A stretch of 64,000 nt of DNA. Origin: Ulota crispa. Its lineage: Eukaryota; Streptophyta; Bryopsida; Orthotrichales; Orthotrichaceae. Under the pieces are notes generated by a model. It had not been told where the DNA came from. It searched no databases and saw nothing but the letters and a program-made list of their open reading frames with translations. Shown here piece after piece: positions 11,214-22,807 of the stretch. The position numbers and the translations under genes were made by a program. Position 1 is the stretch's first letter, and each line of letters begins with the position of its first letter. The stretch is taken from assembly GCA_963920765.1 (NCBI GenBank), contig OY987251.1, forward strand, positions 15,007,219-15,071,218. The letters are read 5' to 3'.

Positions 11214-12678
11214 ATGATTGGAAGCCTTGGGAAATTGCTGCCGAGCGTGCCCGCAACTCCGCTGCGAGCTGCTTCTAAAGCAGACGATTGCAACGTCTGT
11301 GTTAGTAACGCAAGAATACCGGTGAAGAAGTTATCAAGTTCGACCTCCGTTTTTATCGAGGCAGTGGACGGCTATGATCAACCTGAGAGCCAGTCAGTGT
11401 TGAGGGTGTACGAGGATGAGGACGATTGGGAATTTGCTGAAAACGACGAAAAGGAGAACGAAGATGTTACCGAAGCAAGTGCGCGATATCTGTGAGTACA
11501 GAGCAGGACAACTGATTCTTGGATTATCAAGCATGTTTTTGAACTAGTGAGTATATTGAATTTCACTTGCCACTTTTGAAGGTGATTAGAACTTTTGCCC
11601 GTGCACGGTATTCTCAGGGCAGGAGCCATCGCCGTTCCCAACATGTTGCAAGTCCGGCTACCTTCTCATGCTGAAGCACCTCTATTGATCACTGGAGACA
11701 ATGATAAATCGAATTCAAGTTTAGAGGTCCGAACGGTCGTTGTTGGGGGTCTCGATGGAGATACTGGCCGGTCAAGTGAGCATGACTGGCTGGAGCCACC
11801 ACCGGTCTCTGGAGTTCTTGCAATGGAGGAGAGATGTCGTCAAGTAGGTGACGAAGGAGCTATGCTGGAGGCCTTTCAGCAGTTCCAACACAACCCGCAA
11901 GTTCAAGTACGTACGGATAACAGACACCCGTGTTCACGTGGAGACATTAGAAAGTATGTTTGTGATCATGGGTGCAAGCCTCCGCTGAACAATCTAGTGT
12001 TGCAGAGAACGGCATGGAGATTATGTTCCTACCTCTGGATTGGGTGGAAAAGTATCCCAGATGTGTCTGTTTCTCGTTGTTGCAACAAGGGGTCTGCTCT
12101 GGAGCAAACATGTTCCTCTCCACAACGTATAACCTTCGGTCGAGAAGCAGATGGCCGAATGCTTGTTGATGAGTTTAATGCTTGTGACAGAAACTGGTAG
12201 TAGCACTGGCGACCGACGAGGGAGTCTGGCGAGCGGTTCTGGCCAACAAGAAGATTCACGAATACAGAGTTGTCAATACAGAAGGTATCAATTCTCCTCA
12301 AAGTTGACGCAATCTCTTGTGAAGTGTAGTCTCGACGCTTATCGCCCCTATTCAATCCACGCTGAGACGCGCTCTTACAAATTGTGCAACGCAGGGGATT
12401 TTGAAGTTGGCACTACACAAGATTTGACTTCCGTGGCAGCTCGGAGCAGGATGGCGGCGAGCTTCACTCTGCAAATAAACAGAACAGTACGCGAGTTGAA
12501 GGAGGGGCTGCGGGACCAAGTAAGAGGTATCATCGATGCTGTCGGCAAGAAGTTGCAGACAGAAGCACGCGAGTTGATGTTGGACGTGGTGCTCAGAGCT
12601 TTCATGACGATGACCGTCGTGATGCTCACTTTAATTGCCATCCTGTGTCTCCTTCCACTTGAAGCATCTCTAGAATGA
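11214..12678 (+). CDS. Unrecognised protein with acidic N-terminal region and C-terminal membrane segment
   Basis: I do not recognise the family. Exon A (11214-11491) starts MIGSLGKLLPSVPATP and contains an acidic stretch, YEDEDDWEFAENDEKENED. It joins in frame through a CT|GTGAGT donor to exon B, which begins at 11618. Exon B ends at 11906 (CAA|GTACGT, phase 0) or 11953 (AA|GTATGT, phase 2). Frame-compatible acceptors are 12151 or 12268 for the first donor and 12282 for the second; I cannot choose. The last exon ends at 12678 and encodes a basic/acidic amphipathic stretch with RTVRELKEGLRDQVRGIIDA, then a hydrophobic segment (TMTVVMLTLIAILCLLPL) at the extreme C-terminus. A tail-anchored or C-terminal membrane protein is the best structural description. 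GC and codon use are higher than the surroundings, which supports real coding. Confidence 0.6.
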
Positions 12679-13403
12679 TCTCCGTTACAGCAGCACTGTG
12701 GCGATCTGTTGCTCTTTTGGGTGTCCCTTTGAACTGAGATGACGTCTGCCGAGCCGACCTACGTGTGTTTCATTGCAACGGAGGCTCGAGGGCGTCAGGC
12801 AGCACTTGTCTCTTACTTCGGCGTTGCAGGAAGATCGGTTGTAACGAAGTTTCAGTCAAACTTATCTCGCGCGTATAGTTGAGACTTAAGTATTGTACAT
12901 ATTGTATATGCTGTAAATTTTGTCCTCTCGAATATGAAAGCTACTTTTGTTACGTAAAATTTGGATCTTGTAGTGAGCAATTTTGTTGATAATTTGAGCT
13001 GAAGTAAATTGTAGAAGAGTCACGACCGGCTGTAGCTCGGAGCAATTATGGCGAGACTACTTGGATATAAGAGCTGGCTTTTCCAAATGTTGAAGATTCT
13101 TCGTATCACCAATAACACTTATTTATGTTCGGATTCAACAATGGCAGAAAAGGCTTGATTTGAAGAAGCCATTGTGAAAACACGAGAATGAGAAGAAACA
13201 CAATGTTCTCGTCTAATCGGTTGAAGATTTTTTTTGCTTGCGACATCTTGTTTGCGTACAATTTCTTTTGTTTGATGACTCATTTTCAATTTCTATAAAA
13301 TATATCACTGACTGCCATCACATTGAAAAGGGGACCGATACTCTTTCCATGACAGAATGGCCAAATAAGCTCTTCTTTAATTGCCAAGGAATGGAATTAT
13401 GTG
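12679..13403. other. 3' UTR and short intergenic stretch
   Basis: The first few hundred bases probably form the 3' UTR of the upstream gene; a run of TGTAC/TGTAT motifs near 12890-12915 resembles plant far-upstream polyadenylation signals. Nothing else is recognised. Confidence 0.35.
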
Positions 13404-13715
13404 TCGATGGGAGGGTCGATGGGAGGGTCGATGGGAGGGTCGATGGGAGGGTCGATGGGAGGGTCGATGGGAGGGTCGATGGGAGGGTCGATGGGAGGGT
13501 CGATGGGAGGGTCGATGGGAGGGTCGATGGGAGGGTCGATGGGAGGGTCGATGGGAGGGTCGATGGGAGGGTCGATGGGAGGGTCGATGGGAGGGTCGAT
13601 GGGAGGGTCGATGGGAGGGTCGATGGGAGGGTCGATGGGAGGGTCGATGGGAGGGTCGATGGGAGGGTCGATGGGAGGGTCGATGGGAGGGTCGATGGGA
13701 GGGTCGATGGGAGGG
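13404..13715. repeat. Perfect 12-bp minisatellite, 26 copies
   Basis: The unit TCGATGGGAGGG is repeated 26 times with no visible difference between copies, followed by a partial TCGA. Because 12 is a multiple of 3, all frames stay open and give false repetitive ORFs on both strands. Each unit has two G-triplets (GGGAGGG), so the G-rich strand has strong G-quadruplex potential. Complete identity implies recent expansion. Confidence 0.97.
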
Positions 13716-13737
13716 TCGAGGTCACTGGAAGGAGTTC

Positions 13738-13983
13738 TTAACCCCTGAGCGCTTAGAGCGCTTAGAGTTATTTTAGGATTTAGGAGAAAATGGGGTTTCA
13801 TGGTCACCACAGCTTGGAAAATTATATCTAGAAATGATCACAGGATTTGAAAAAGGATTACCTTCTCTGCTAATGGGGACCAACCATGATTGTTTTCATC
13901 GTATGTATGGATTGAGAAAAAAAGTGAGATAAAGTTTGTGGGCCCATCAACAGTATAATGTCGACTGGGCGCTGAGGGGTTAA
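13738..13983. mobile_element. TTAA-flanked inverted-repeat element, 246 bp
   Basis: The left end is TTAACCCCTGAGCGC and the right end ACTGGGCGCTGAGGGGTTAA, so the termini are inverted repeats inside a TTAA at each side. It starts 22 bp after the minisatellite. No ORF. It shares terminal sequence with the other TTAA elements of the window. Confidence 0.65.
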
Positions 13984-14400
13984 GTTCAAGAGATTTCTTA
14001 GGATAAGAAGGCCGGCCTTCGCGGTGCTGGTCGCTGTCGAGGTGCTGCGGATGTTGAAATCACGGCTGGTGTTGGTGGTGATGATGGAGGGGGTAAGAAC
14101 GCTCTTCCTCTAGGTTGAGGTCTTTCTTGAGCGTTTGTCATTTCCAATAGTGGCGAAGATGGTCTGTTCAGAGGGTTTGAAAAAAGTTAACAAGGATAAA
14201 CTTAAATTCTTTTATACGATGCTACTGAGAGTGTGCCACATGTCAGTTCCTACTCCCTTTCATGTGTAACAGTGAAATAGGAAGTGAAGTACGAGAAAGC
14301 AGGTCAAAAAAATTCATTAGACTAGTATTCGAAGATGGGAAAAAGAAGAACACCGAAGGCATGACATGATGCCCAACAGCGGGTAGTAAGTAAAAACATG
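13984..14400. other. Short intergenic stretch
   Basis: It contains a G/T-rich part (13990-14110) that reads open in places but matches no family. It probably lies between the 3' end of the Sfi1-like gene and the TTAA element. Confidence 0.3.
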
Positions 14401-17100
14401 CTAAATTCGTGCACCTGAGCTAAAAGAAAGAGAAGGTAGATATAATACAACGATGATCCATACAATGAATGCGTGTACTTTCGTCTCATAGCCAATCAAG
14501 AATGTCGAATCGCACCTTTTATGTTGAATTTTCAAGCCATCTTTGTCAATGCCAATCCGCAACACTACTTCATGCGTGAAGGGTTCTTTGTTGTTTGGGA
14601 ACTGCTCTCCCTCTTTCTGAGAGGGTTTAGAAATTTCGTCCTCAGAGTGTAAGAGTGCTTTTCTAAGGTTGCTACGCCTTTGAGCTATGTACCACCACTT
14701 TCTGGCATAGGGTGCTACTTTCATGTAGGCTGAGTTTGATGGTGACGACAGCCTTCCTACGCTGCTTTGCAAACGCAACGCCTGAAGCATCAGCCCTACA
14801 GCCAAAATGCGCTCACATGCCCACCTCTGTAGCCGAGACCTGCATGGAGAGCTGTGATTAAAGCTACACAATGACGAGCTAATCAGAAAAACGAAACTAA
14901 CTCCAGCCTCATTTGAGGGGGCATAAATTAAAGTTCTGAAACTTGGCTTATGATTCGAATCACCATCTGAAGCAAGGACTGAGCAATTGTTAGAATCTTT
15001 TATGATGAACGACAGGAATGATTAATTGCTGCTACAGAGACTACAGAGATGAGATGATACCGACTTGTAGATTTCCAGTGCGTTCGCTCGGTTGTTCTTC
15101 TTAGAAATGTGTCGTTCGTGCCAAGGCCTCCATACAGCCAAACTTTTCTTGGTTAAGTTTCGCTTTATGTGTGTCAACGCCTTTAATGCTGCAGCTCCTG
15201 CTCTTTCCTTTTTTACTTGATAAGCTTTCCAGACAGCAACTGCATCTGCCAGGGCTTGCCTTCTCCTGAAACTGAACGCTACGGAGGCCTTCGCTCGCTT
15301 CTGTCCCTTCTCTACAGCATAGTTTCGCCAAGCATTTGTCACAGAAGCAGACGTGCGGTCACTGCGCATCATTGCTGCTTGTTCTGATTTCAGCCGTCGT
15401 GATTGTTTCTCTTCACTCCGTCGAGCCCAAGCTCGCAAAACCCGCTCCTTGCGTACCTTATTGCACTTCTGGCTTAATTGTGCAATCTTTCCCTGAGTCG
15501 CCGTCTTAGTTTCTTCTGTCACTACCAGCCAATTTTTCATGCACCGCTGAAGTAAAGCTTTGAGGAGTAAAATGCGAGATTTGTCTCCATTCTCTCTTAA
15601 CTCTGAGATCCTTTTGGCTATGATGCTCCAATACCATAAAATTCTAGACTTCATGTGCTTCTTCCAGTGGAGGGAAGCTGCTGCTTGACGGGATGACTTC
15701 ACTTTGAGATGCTCCCGATGCTTGGAAAGGCCTCTCAATGCTTGCTTCTTCAGCGAAGTGCCATAGAACGATTCAGCGCCATTAGACATTCGCTTTGCCA
15801 AATTCTTCATGTCATGGTAACGCTTCACAGCTCGAAAACCTTCTGCCAGAGATTGCTTCTCATGACGTTGCCAGTAGTTTGATTGCGCTAGGTTGAGACC
15901 CCTCAACGATTTCTTCTGAAGAACCTGCTTGTGAAATGCTGCTGCTGTAGATTGATTCCTCCGCTTCAGTCGACTGCCCTCACGAAATGCATGGAAAGCC
16001 TTAACAAACTTCTTGCGAGTATTATACTCGGAAGCAAGATAAGATTTTCGCCTCGTCCATCTGTTCTCAGAGCATATCTTGCTCCAGCAGTGCACCATTT
16101 GAACGCACCAAGCCATTGTGAGTCTCTGTAAGCAATGAACAATTCCAGATTGGAATCTCTCGCGCTTTAGATCGAAACAATCCGTTACCGTCTCCAAATT
16201 AAATCCAATTCTAGCTGATTCATAATGTTTATGATCTTAAGTCACGATTTGTGCAGGAGGGATTGAGAACACAATGACATACTCGCTCGAAGACTCTGAT
16301 AACATTTAAAACATTAAGGGATATTTTTTCTCTTGTTTCAGGATTTCTGGAAGAAATAAGAAAAGGATTCTTCGGTTATGTTTGGAATCACACATAAATT
16401 CACCTTGCGTGCTACGTGCATCCATTGCTCAGCAACAATCCTCGCTAGTCTTCTCTCGTGCTGCAGCTGGGCTCTGCATGCTTGTTGGTGCACATTGTAA
16501 GAAGTTGCATTCACTTCTGGATGCAAGTTTTGATTAGTGAATACACGTGAAGAAGAAGATTTTGACTTAAATTGCACTTAAGAAGAGCGGCGATCTTTGG
16601 TTCTTATAATTCGACACTCAGCACACCTCACAGTAACTCCACAGGATTAAAAAGCTAGCACCTAGTGGTCAGCTCCTTCCATGATAGCCAAGTTTTGTGA
16701 CATAGCCCAGATAAACTTAAGGGACAAAATACAGTGTGAATTGAAGCGGGAAGTACCTGTTCTCTGCACTGACCAGGGATTCAGAGTCTACATCAGAGAG
16801 GTCATGAAACGTGCATCGATCGACACTTGTACTGCCAAGTGATGATGATGTACCAGGCATAGCTTGATAGTTGGTACCTCTGGAACATAAAACACTCAAC
16901 TCTATGGATCCTCAACTCTGTTGCTACAGCAAATTACCTTGACAAGAGTTTATTAAAGGCAGATCTCCAACGTTTTTTTTCACTAATATGGGCTTGTGAT
17001 AGACATTCACGTAATGAAAGAACATTTGAGAGAACACGTAACTTCAGACAGCAAGTAACTCGAGGTGCTAAATTACCCAATCCCACAAATTTCTGACCAC
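14401..17100 (-). CDS. Sfi1-like centrin-binding repeat protein (exon ends partly uncertain)
   Basis: Sfi1 proteins are long helices that bind centrin at basal bodies and centrosomes. The main exon (about 16164 down to 15065 or the stop at 15022) is Lys/Arg-rich with regularly spaced tryptophans. Successive W residues lie 33, 34, 33, 33 and 33 residues apart: YWSIIAKR, NWLVVTEE, AWARRSEE, AWRNYAVE, VWKAYQVK, VWRPWHER. This is the Sfi1 repeat spacing. Supported upstream exons, by frame and GT-AG ends, are one ending at 16938, one at about 16879-16755, and 16473-16404. The start is not resolved; coding reaches at least about 17090. A downstream exon from 14839 (SRLQRWACERILAV) could join through a weak GTCGGT donor at 15064, ending at 14401; otherwise the protein ends at 15022. 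Function is inferred from repeat spacing alone. Confidence 0.65.
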
Positions 17101-17509
17101 ACGTCACTCACAATGACTCAAGGGCCACGAATGAGAGGCAAGTTCCAATTGACGCAAAACAGTAGTTACGACCGATTCGGAGAGTGTGCAGAGTAATGAA
17201 ATTGATAAAGAACCAAAGTTGATAGACACAAAGGCGAAATTGATAGAGGAGCTGCAACTGAAAAATGAATGATGTGGAACAACTGTAGGCACGCCACACC
17301 ACCAGCGAAGATATTCTTAATGGCGATAGGAATTCTATTATTAAAAAGAAGATTACAGTGCAAGACGCCAACGCTCAATGCATTTTCTGCGTTAAAAGGC
17401 TTCTTCATACACCAAAAGCCAAGCAGTTCCAATGCGTTGAACTAAGTGAAGGCACGAGCAAACCCTGAGAGCCGCGCGGAGCGAGCACCTGAACAATCGC
17501 AGGGACGGC
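17101..17509. promoter_or_regulatory. Upstream region of the Sfi1-like gene
   Basis: It probably contains the first exon(s) and promoter of the minus-strand gene, but no start codon can be defended. GC rises sharply from about 17440, where the long palindrome's left arm begins. Confidence 0.35.
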
Positions 17510-19362
17510 CGCGGGAGGAAGCATACCGAGTTGGAAGCGAGCTGGCAACAGCGCCCCCTCGCACTTGCAAGGCGGAGGGAGGAGCAGCGGGGAATTTGTC
17601 AACTGCGAAAAACAAAAAAAAACTGAGAGGGGCGAAGAGCGATGGGGAGCGCTGCTGCGGAGACCGCAACACTAGTGCTGTGGCAGCGGTGAGCAAATTA
17701 GGGCTTCGGGGAAGCGGACAAAAAAGACAGCATCGGTGGTTGATCAGAAGGACGGGGTCAAGGAATCTCTGTTTCTTTTTTCTTATCTTTTTCAACCTGG
17801 ACTTGTTTTGGTTAAGAACTTTATATTTGCTCATAGGGTTCACATTATAAAGCATGCCTCTATTTTTTGGAATTTTCAAAGTTGTTAAATTTATGAAATT
17901 GTAAAAATATTTTTTCCAACACTTTATGCTTTTGAAAATTAAAGAAATATTGAAGGTGCTTCACACTAAGGTCAATCAAGTAGAGAGGTTGTAGGATTGA
18001 GTGGCCAATTTTTTAGAGAGGTCACAAAAATGGGTTGAAAACAAGTAATAAAATCATTATACTATTAAAATTATAGTGAGTTTTATAGTATCGCATATGC
18101 ACCTTTGTAATATCACATTTCCAATTTTTGTGATATCGTACCGATACTACTAAAACACAAAAACCTTTATAATAAGGAATTGATATGTGCACACTTGGGG
18201 TTTGATGTATGCACACCTAGAGTTTGATATATGCACACGGGGGGGGATAAATTTTAGATGTTTACCATCAACAAGTTGAATTTCAAAAGTTTTGAGTTTA
18301 GATTTAGACTGAGAAACCTTAGTTTGGTCTAGAACCACAAAGGACTTTATAATTGAACAACACCTTGTAGAGTAGCTTAACTTTTTTTACAAACAAAGAT
18401 AAAAGTAAAAATTTGCCCCCTTGCTAAGCTATTCTACGAGGTGTTGTTCAATTATAAAATCCTTTGTGGTTCTAAACCAAACTAAGGTCTCTCAATCTAA
18501 ATCTAAACTCAAAAATTTTGAAATTCAACTTGTTGATGGTAAATATCTCAAATTCACCCTCTCTTGCATGTGCATATATCAAAATCTAGGTGTGCATATA
18601 TCAAAATCTAGGTGTGCATGTATCAAAATATAGGTGTGCATATATCAAAATCTAGGTGTGCATACATCAAACCCCAAGTGTGCACATATCAATTCCTTAT
18701 TATAAAAGTTTTTATGTTTTAGTAGTATCGGTATGATATCACAAAAATTGGAAATGTGATATTACAAAAATGCATATGTGATATTATAAAACACATTGTA
18801 ATTTTCAAAGTATGATAATGTGATTTTATTACTCATTTTCAGCCCATTTCTTTGACCTCTCAAAAAAATTGGCCACTCAATCCTACAACCTCTACTTGGT
18901 TGACCTTAGTGTGAAGCGCCTTCAATATTTGTTTAATTTTCAAAAGCACCATAAGCTGATGCAAAAAAAAATTTACAATTTTATAACTTTAGCAACTTTG
19001 AAAGCTCCCAAATAGAGGCATGTTTTAAAATGTGAACCCTATGAGCAAACATAAAGTTCTCAACCAAAACAAGTCCGGGATGAAAAAGAGAAAAAAAAGA
19101 ACAGAGATTCCTTGGCCCCGTCCTTCTCATCAACCACCGATGCTGTCTTTTTTGTCCGCTTCCCCGAAGCCCTAATTTGCTCCCCGCTGCCACAGCATTA
19201 AGTTAGTGTTGCGGTCTCTGCAGCAGCGCTCACCATCTCTCTTTCTCTCTCAGTCTTTTTTTTTCTCGCAGTTGACAAATTCCCCGCTGCTCCTCCCTCC
19301 GCCTTGAGTTACAAGGGGCGCTGTTGCCAGCTCGCCTCCAACTCGGTAGGCTTCCTCCCGCG
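17510..19362. repeat. Very long palindrome: about 0.87-0.94 kb inverted arms with a 43-bp spacer
   Basis: The left arm (17510-18380) and right arm (18424-19362) are reverse complements along their whole length, with scattered substitutions and small indels. Outer parts are GC-rich (shared GCGGGAGGAAGC, GAGCAAATTAGGGCTTCGGG, GACAGCATCGGTGGTTGAT). Inner parts are AT-rich. A 22-bp unit containing AGGTGTGCATATATCAAAATC is present about three times in the left arm and about six in the right (18582-18690). The spacer is AT-rich. The palindrome fills the space between the divergent Sfi1-like and chlorophyllase genes, so a transcript across it would fold into a long hairpin. Confidence 0.9.
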
Positions 19363-19664
19363 AGAGCTTTATCTGTTTTCAATTAGCGTGTGTGTGTTTT
19401 GAATTCGTGCAAGGCTGATTACATTCAAATAGTTCTGGCATGGAAGATGAGCAACAGGTGTATGAAGCATCATCATGGATACAAACATCTAAAACCCAGG
19501 CTGTTGCCCTGATTCATAATTAATTGCTGAGTTCCGTGAGCACCTTGCCCCCTGCACAAGGTCCTCTTCTCTAGAGCTTCTCGACACATTGCGAATAAGC
19601 ATTTGACCTAACTAGAACAAGTAGGGGCATTGACACTCTACTGTGGAGGTGGTAGTGGTGGCAG

Positions 19665-20878
19665 ATGGCAGGCGTGAGAAGCAATAGGCAATTCGATGGT
19701 GGTCAACATGGAGGTGTCTATGAAGACGGCCCATACAAAGTGGAAATCGTGCACGTGAGCGACAAAAGCGTATCGTCGTGTTGTCTGCCGAGCAGCAGCA
19801 GCAAGAGCCGAGTAGGAGCTGCAGACGGCGAAATCCCGGCACCCAAACCGTTGATCGTGGCGTTGCCTGTAGAGGAGGAAGAGTACCCGGTGGTGCAGTT
19901 CCAGCATGGCTACTCCCTGCAGAACGCGTACTACACGCAACTCATCTCGCACATCGCTTCGTATGGATTCATCGTCGTTGCTCCGCAGGTGAGGTCTCAG
20001 AGACAGAGCTTCGAATCCAAACCAGGCACCAACCATGGTTTCACAATAGGGTCAGTGGAATTGGTCATTGCGTTCATAGCCATTTAGGGTTTTTTCTGTG
20101 AGTGTGTCTGACCTTGGGGTTGGTTGGGATGAACTAGATGTACGCCATCGCGGGCTCAGATGCGACCGTGGAGATCGAGGACGCGGTGGCCATTCTGAAC
20201 TGGATGCCCACGGGGCTGGTGCCGGCGATGCCGGAAAAGCTGGCGAAGCACCGACCGAATTTTCAGCGGGTGGCGCTCGTGGGGCACAGTCGAGGGGGCA
20301 AAGTGGTGTTCGGGCTGGCCCTCGGGGTGCGCAAGAGCATGCATCAGTACGCGGCCATCGTGGGGCTGGATCCCGTGGACGGCATGAGCATCGAATCGCA
20401 AACGAAGCCTCCAATCCTCAAATTCTCCGAGGACAGCCTGAATCTGGGCGTGCCTACACTTATTATTGGTACAGGGCTTGGTCCCATCAAGCGAAACGTG
20501 CTGTTCCCGCCCTGTGCTCCCGACGGGGTGAGCCATAGCGCATTCTTCTACGACAGCGCCGCCCCTGCTGTGCACTTCGTGGCGTCCAAGCAGGGTCATA
20601 TGGATTTTCTCAACGACGATTGCGACGGCGCTTTTGGGAAACTATCGTATTGTTTGTGCAAGAATGGAAAGGAGCGCCGGCCCATGCGAAGATTTGCGGG
20701 CGGAATTGTGGTGGCATTCCTGCTTGCGGCTTTCTATGGCAGAACGGAGGCTATTCAAAGTGCGCTCGAAGCACCTGAGCTTGCGCCTATTCCGTTGGAA
20801 CGGCCAGAGTGCAAAGGAAAACTCCTCGATGCATTCAAGAGACCGGCTATGGTTGCTGCTGCTCCGGCACTTTTGTAA
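19665..20878 (+). CDS. CLH: Chlorophyllase
   Basis: Chlorophyllase hydrolyses chlorophyll to chlorophyllide and phytol. Exon 1 is 19665-19988 and exon 2 is 20138-20878, split by a 149-bp intron (CAG|GTGAGG ... ACTAG|ATG, phase 0), giving 354 aa. Exon 1 carries PVVQFQHGYSLQNAYYTQLI, the oxyanion-side segment of the alpha/beta hydrolase fold. Exon 2 has the lipase motif GHSRGGK with nucleophile Ser159, then GLDPVDG holding the catalytic Asp, and QGHMDFLNDD with His262, which together complete the triad. PCAPDGVSH and RRFAGGIVVAFL are also family-typical. The start is the first ATG in frame and leaves a short N-terminus without an obvious transit peptide. Coding GC is far above the flanks. Length is slightly above most plant chlorophyllases owing to a longer C-terminal tail. 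Confidence 0.93.
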
Positions 20879-21881
20879 TGAATTTGTAATTAAAGAATTG
20901 TCTTTCCCGTTCTTTCACTAGTGTTATTCTAGTCGTTTGCATAGCGCACCCAGACGATGCCGTTTGGGCGTGAAGGCCAAGGTGTCAACCTTTCATGGCC
21001 TGCTACCATAGTTTGCTGAAAGCACAGGGCAATAGTTGTGTGTTGTTGATAGAAAGGCTTTACTTGCCGGGATATCCCGTGCAAAGGGTTTTTAAGGGTT
21101 GTTTATACGGCACCCGTGTGGTGCCATTTGGGTTTGAAGTCGAAGATTTCAATTTCAAGAGCTTTTAGTACTATAATCGCTGAAAAGGCGTGCAAGCGCT
21201 GTATATTATTCATGGGGTCTTTGCATATGTAACCTTCGCATGCGCCATTTCTTGCAAACAAATCTTCGAGGATTTGGAAATAACCTTTCACGGACTTTCT
21301 TTCTCGAATTTTCTGCACGTAGTTTGTTGGAATTATGGGTACGTGTTGATATGACGATAGAAAGTTCTTATGCTGGTAATCCTGCCGTCTTATGAAGATC
21401 ACACTTCAGTATCCTCCACATTCAGGGTTGCATTTGTGATTGATCCTACTTTGTACATGTAAGCGATAGTCTAGTGCAGTGTTCCTAAACGTGAGGAAAC
21501 ATAACATGTCCTCTACCAGTCTTTTTTTCAGTTACTAAACTTGTAAACATTAATGTTAAATTTGAAATTTTTATCATATTCAACTGTGGGTTTAGCCACT
21601 TGAGCTAATTGTAAAAACCGCATTTGGGACCATTGGCCTTAGTTTATCAGTTGAGTGTAACACACTGCTTGGAAGTGGACACTAGATTTGCATCAAGTAA
21701 TTAAAAAGTGAGCTGCTAACTTCATAGCACTACTATTCTGGAAGATAATTTTGCCATTCTAACCTCTTTTTGGAGGTGGCTCCTTGACCTCCCAGGAAAA
21801 AGGTTCTTAAGTCATAACTACCTTGTTTGAATAGCACTTGTTTTTCAGGCACCCTCTTGGGTAAATCGGTGTTGGATTTGC
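20879..21881. other. 3' UTR and intergenic stretch with a weak direct repeat
   Basis: Two similar modules follow the stop codon: one near 20944-20995 (CACCCAGACGATGCCGTTTGGG) and one near 21110-21165 (CACCCGTGTGGTGCCATTTGGG). They are probably a diverged duplication. I see no gene. Confidence 0.4.
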
Positions 21882-22807
21882 TTAACCCCTAATGGACCAA
21901 CCCCCCCTTTTTTTAGGAACATAGCGATTTTGGGGCAGGTACATGTGATTAGAGATTTTCATATTTTAGGCTGAAATTTTAATAGAATGTGGGAACAAGG
22001 TTTATCTTTTGTATGCACTAAATTTCATGACATTTTGGAATTATGAATAAGAAGATGTGACTTAATATGTTGTTTTTTCACTCAGCAGGCAGCCTGGGCA
22101 GATTTTAAAAATCACTTTTTTTTAGAAACAAAAATTTAAAATTGGTTCAAGAAATTTACGTGAATGTGGAAAGCTTTGAATCATTCCATTTTGATCAATG
22201 AGATGAAAGTTATGAGGAGTTTTTGTTTGCAGGCAATTATGGATTCTCAACTCTAAAATAAACTTTGAAGTCCTTTATTTGACTCAATTTTCATTATTTT
22301 GGAAAAAAAACTAAACAAAAGGATGTAAATTGTTTATTACAACATTACGGCTGTTGGGATTGGCATTTTTTATTTCCATAATTAAATTCTTAACAATTTG
22401 GTGTTTTGAGTTGTTCTCTACTTCTTTTTGCTTACTATTTTTGTCCCATATATTATACAATTCCAAATGATTTGAAACTTTTTTGACATGTACCCTACGT
22501 AGGTGAAACAAAGAATCTAGAGAAGCACCACCCACAATGCCTTTTTTCCTTAGAAATTTCACCTTCTAAAGGGTAGCTGCCTGGTTTTTCACAAGACGTT
22601 TCTAAATATTCAAACCGTTCTATCTTCCAATCTATGCAGTGAAATATTCTAAAATTTTGATGAAATCTCCTAAAACTATCCTACTACAAGATCCTATGGT
22701 TACATATTCATAAAAATGCTTTTATTTTCAAATTGGGTTGATGCTCTAAAAATGACAATCTTGGAAAGTTTTTTGTGTAAACATTGCTTGGTCCTTTACG
22801 TGATTGT
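21882..22807 (+). mobile_element. TTAA element family B, copy 1
   Basis: Begins TTAACCCCTAATGGACCAA, followed by a T tract and ACATAGCGATTTTGGG. It ends at GCTTGGTCCTTTACG, where the last terminal bases are decayed. Internal sequence is alignable throughout with the copies at 24933, 34702, 58925 and 62794. No transposase is visible. Confidence 0.75.

Noticed and set aside
13238..13810. ORFs with Val-Asp-Gly-Arg, Trp-Glu-Gly-Arg or Pro-Ile-Asp repeats
   Set aside because: They are translations of the 12-bp minisatellite in every frame; 12 is divisible by 3, so no stop can arise inside.
20052..20599. ORFs antisense or out of frame to chlorophyllase exon 2
   Set aside because: Shadows of a GC-rich coding exon; the plus-frame protein has full family motifs.
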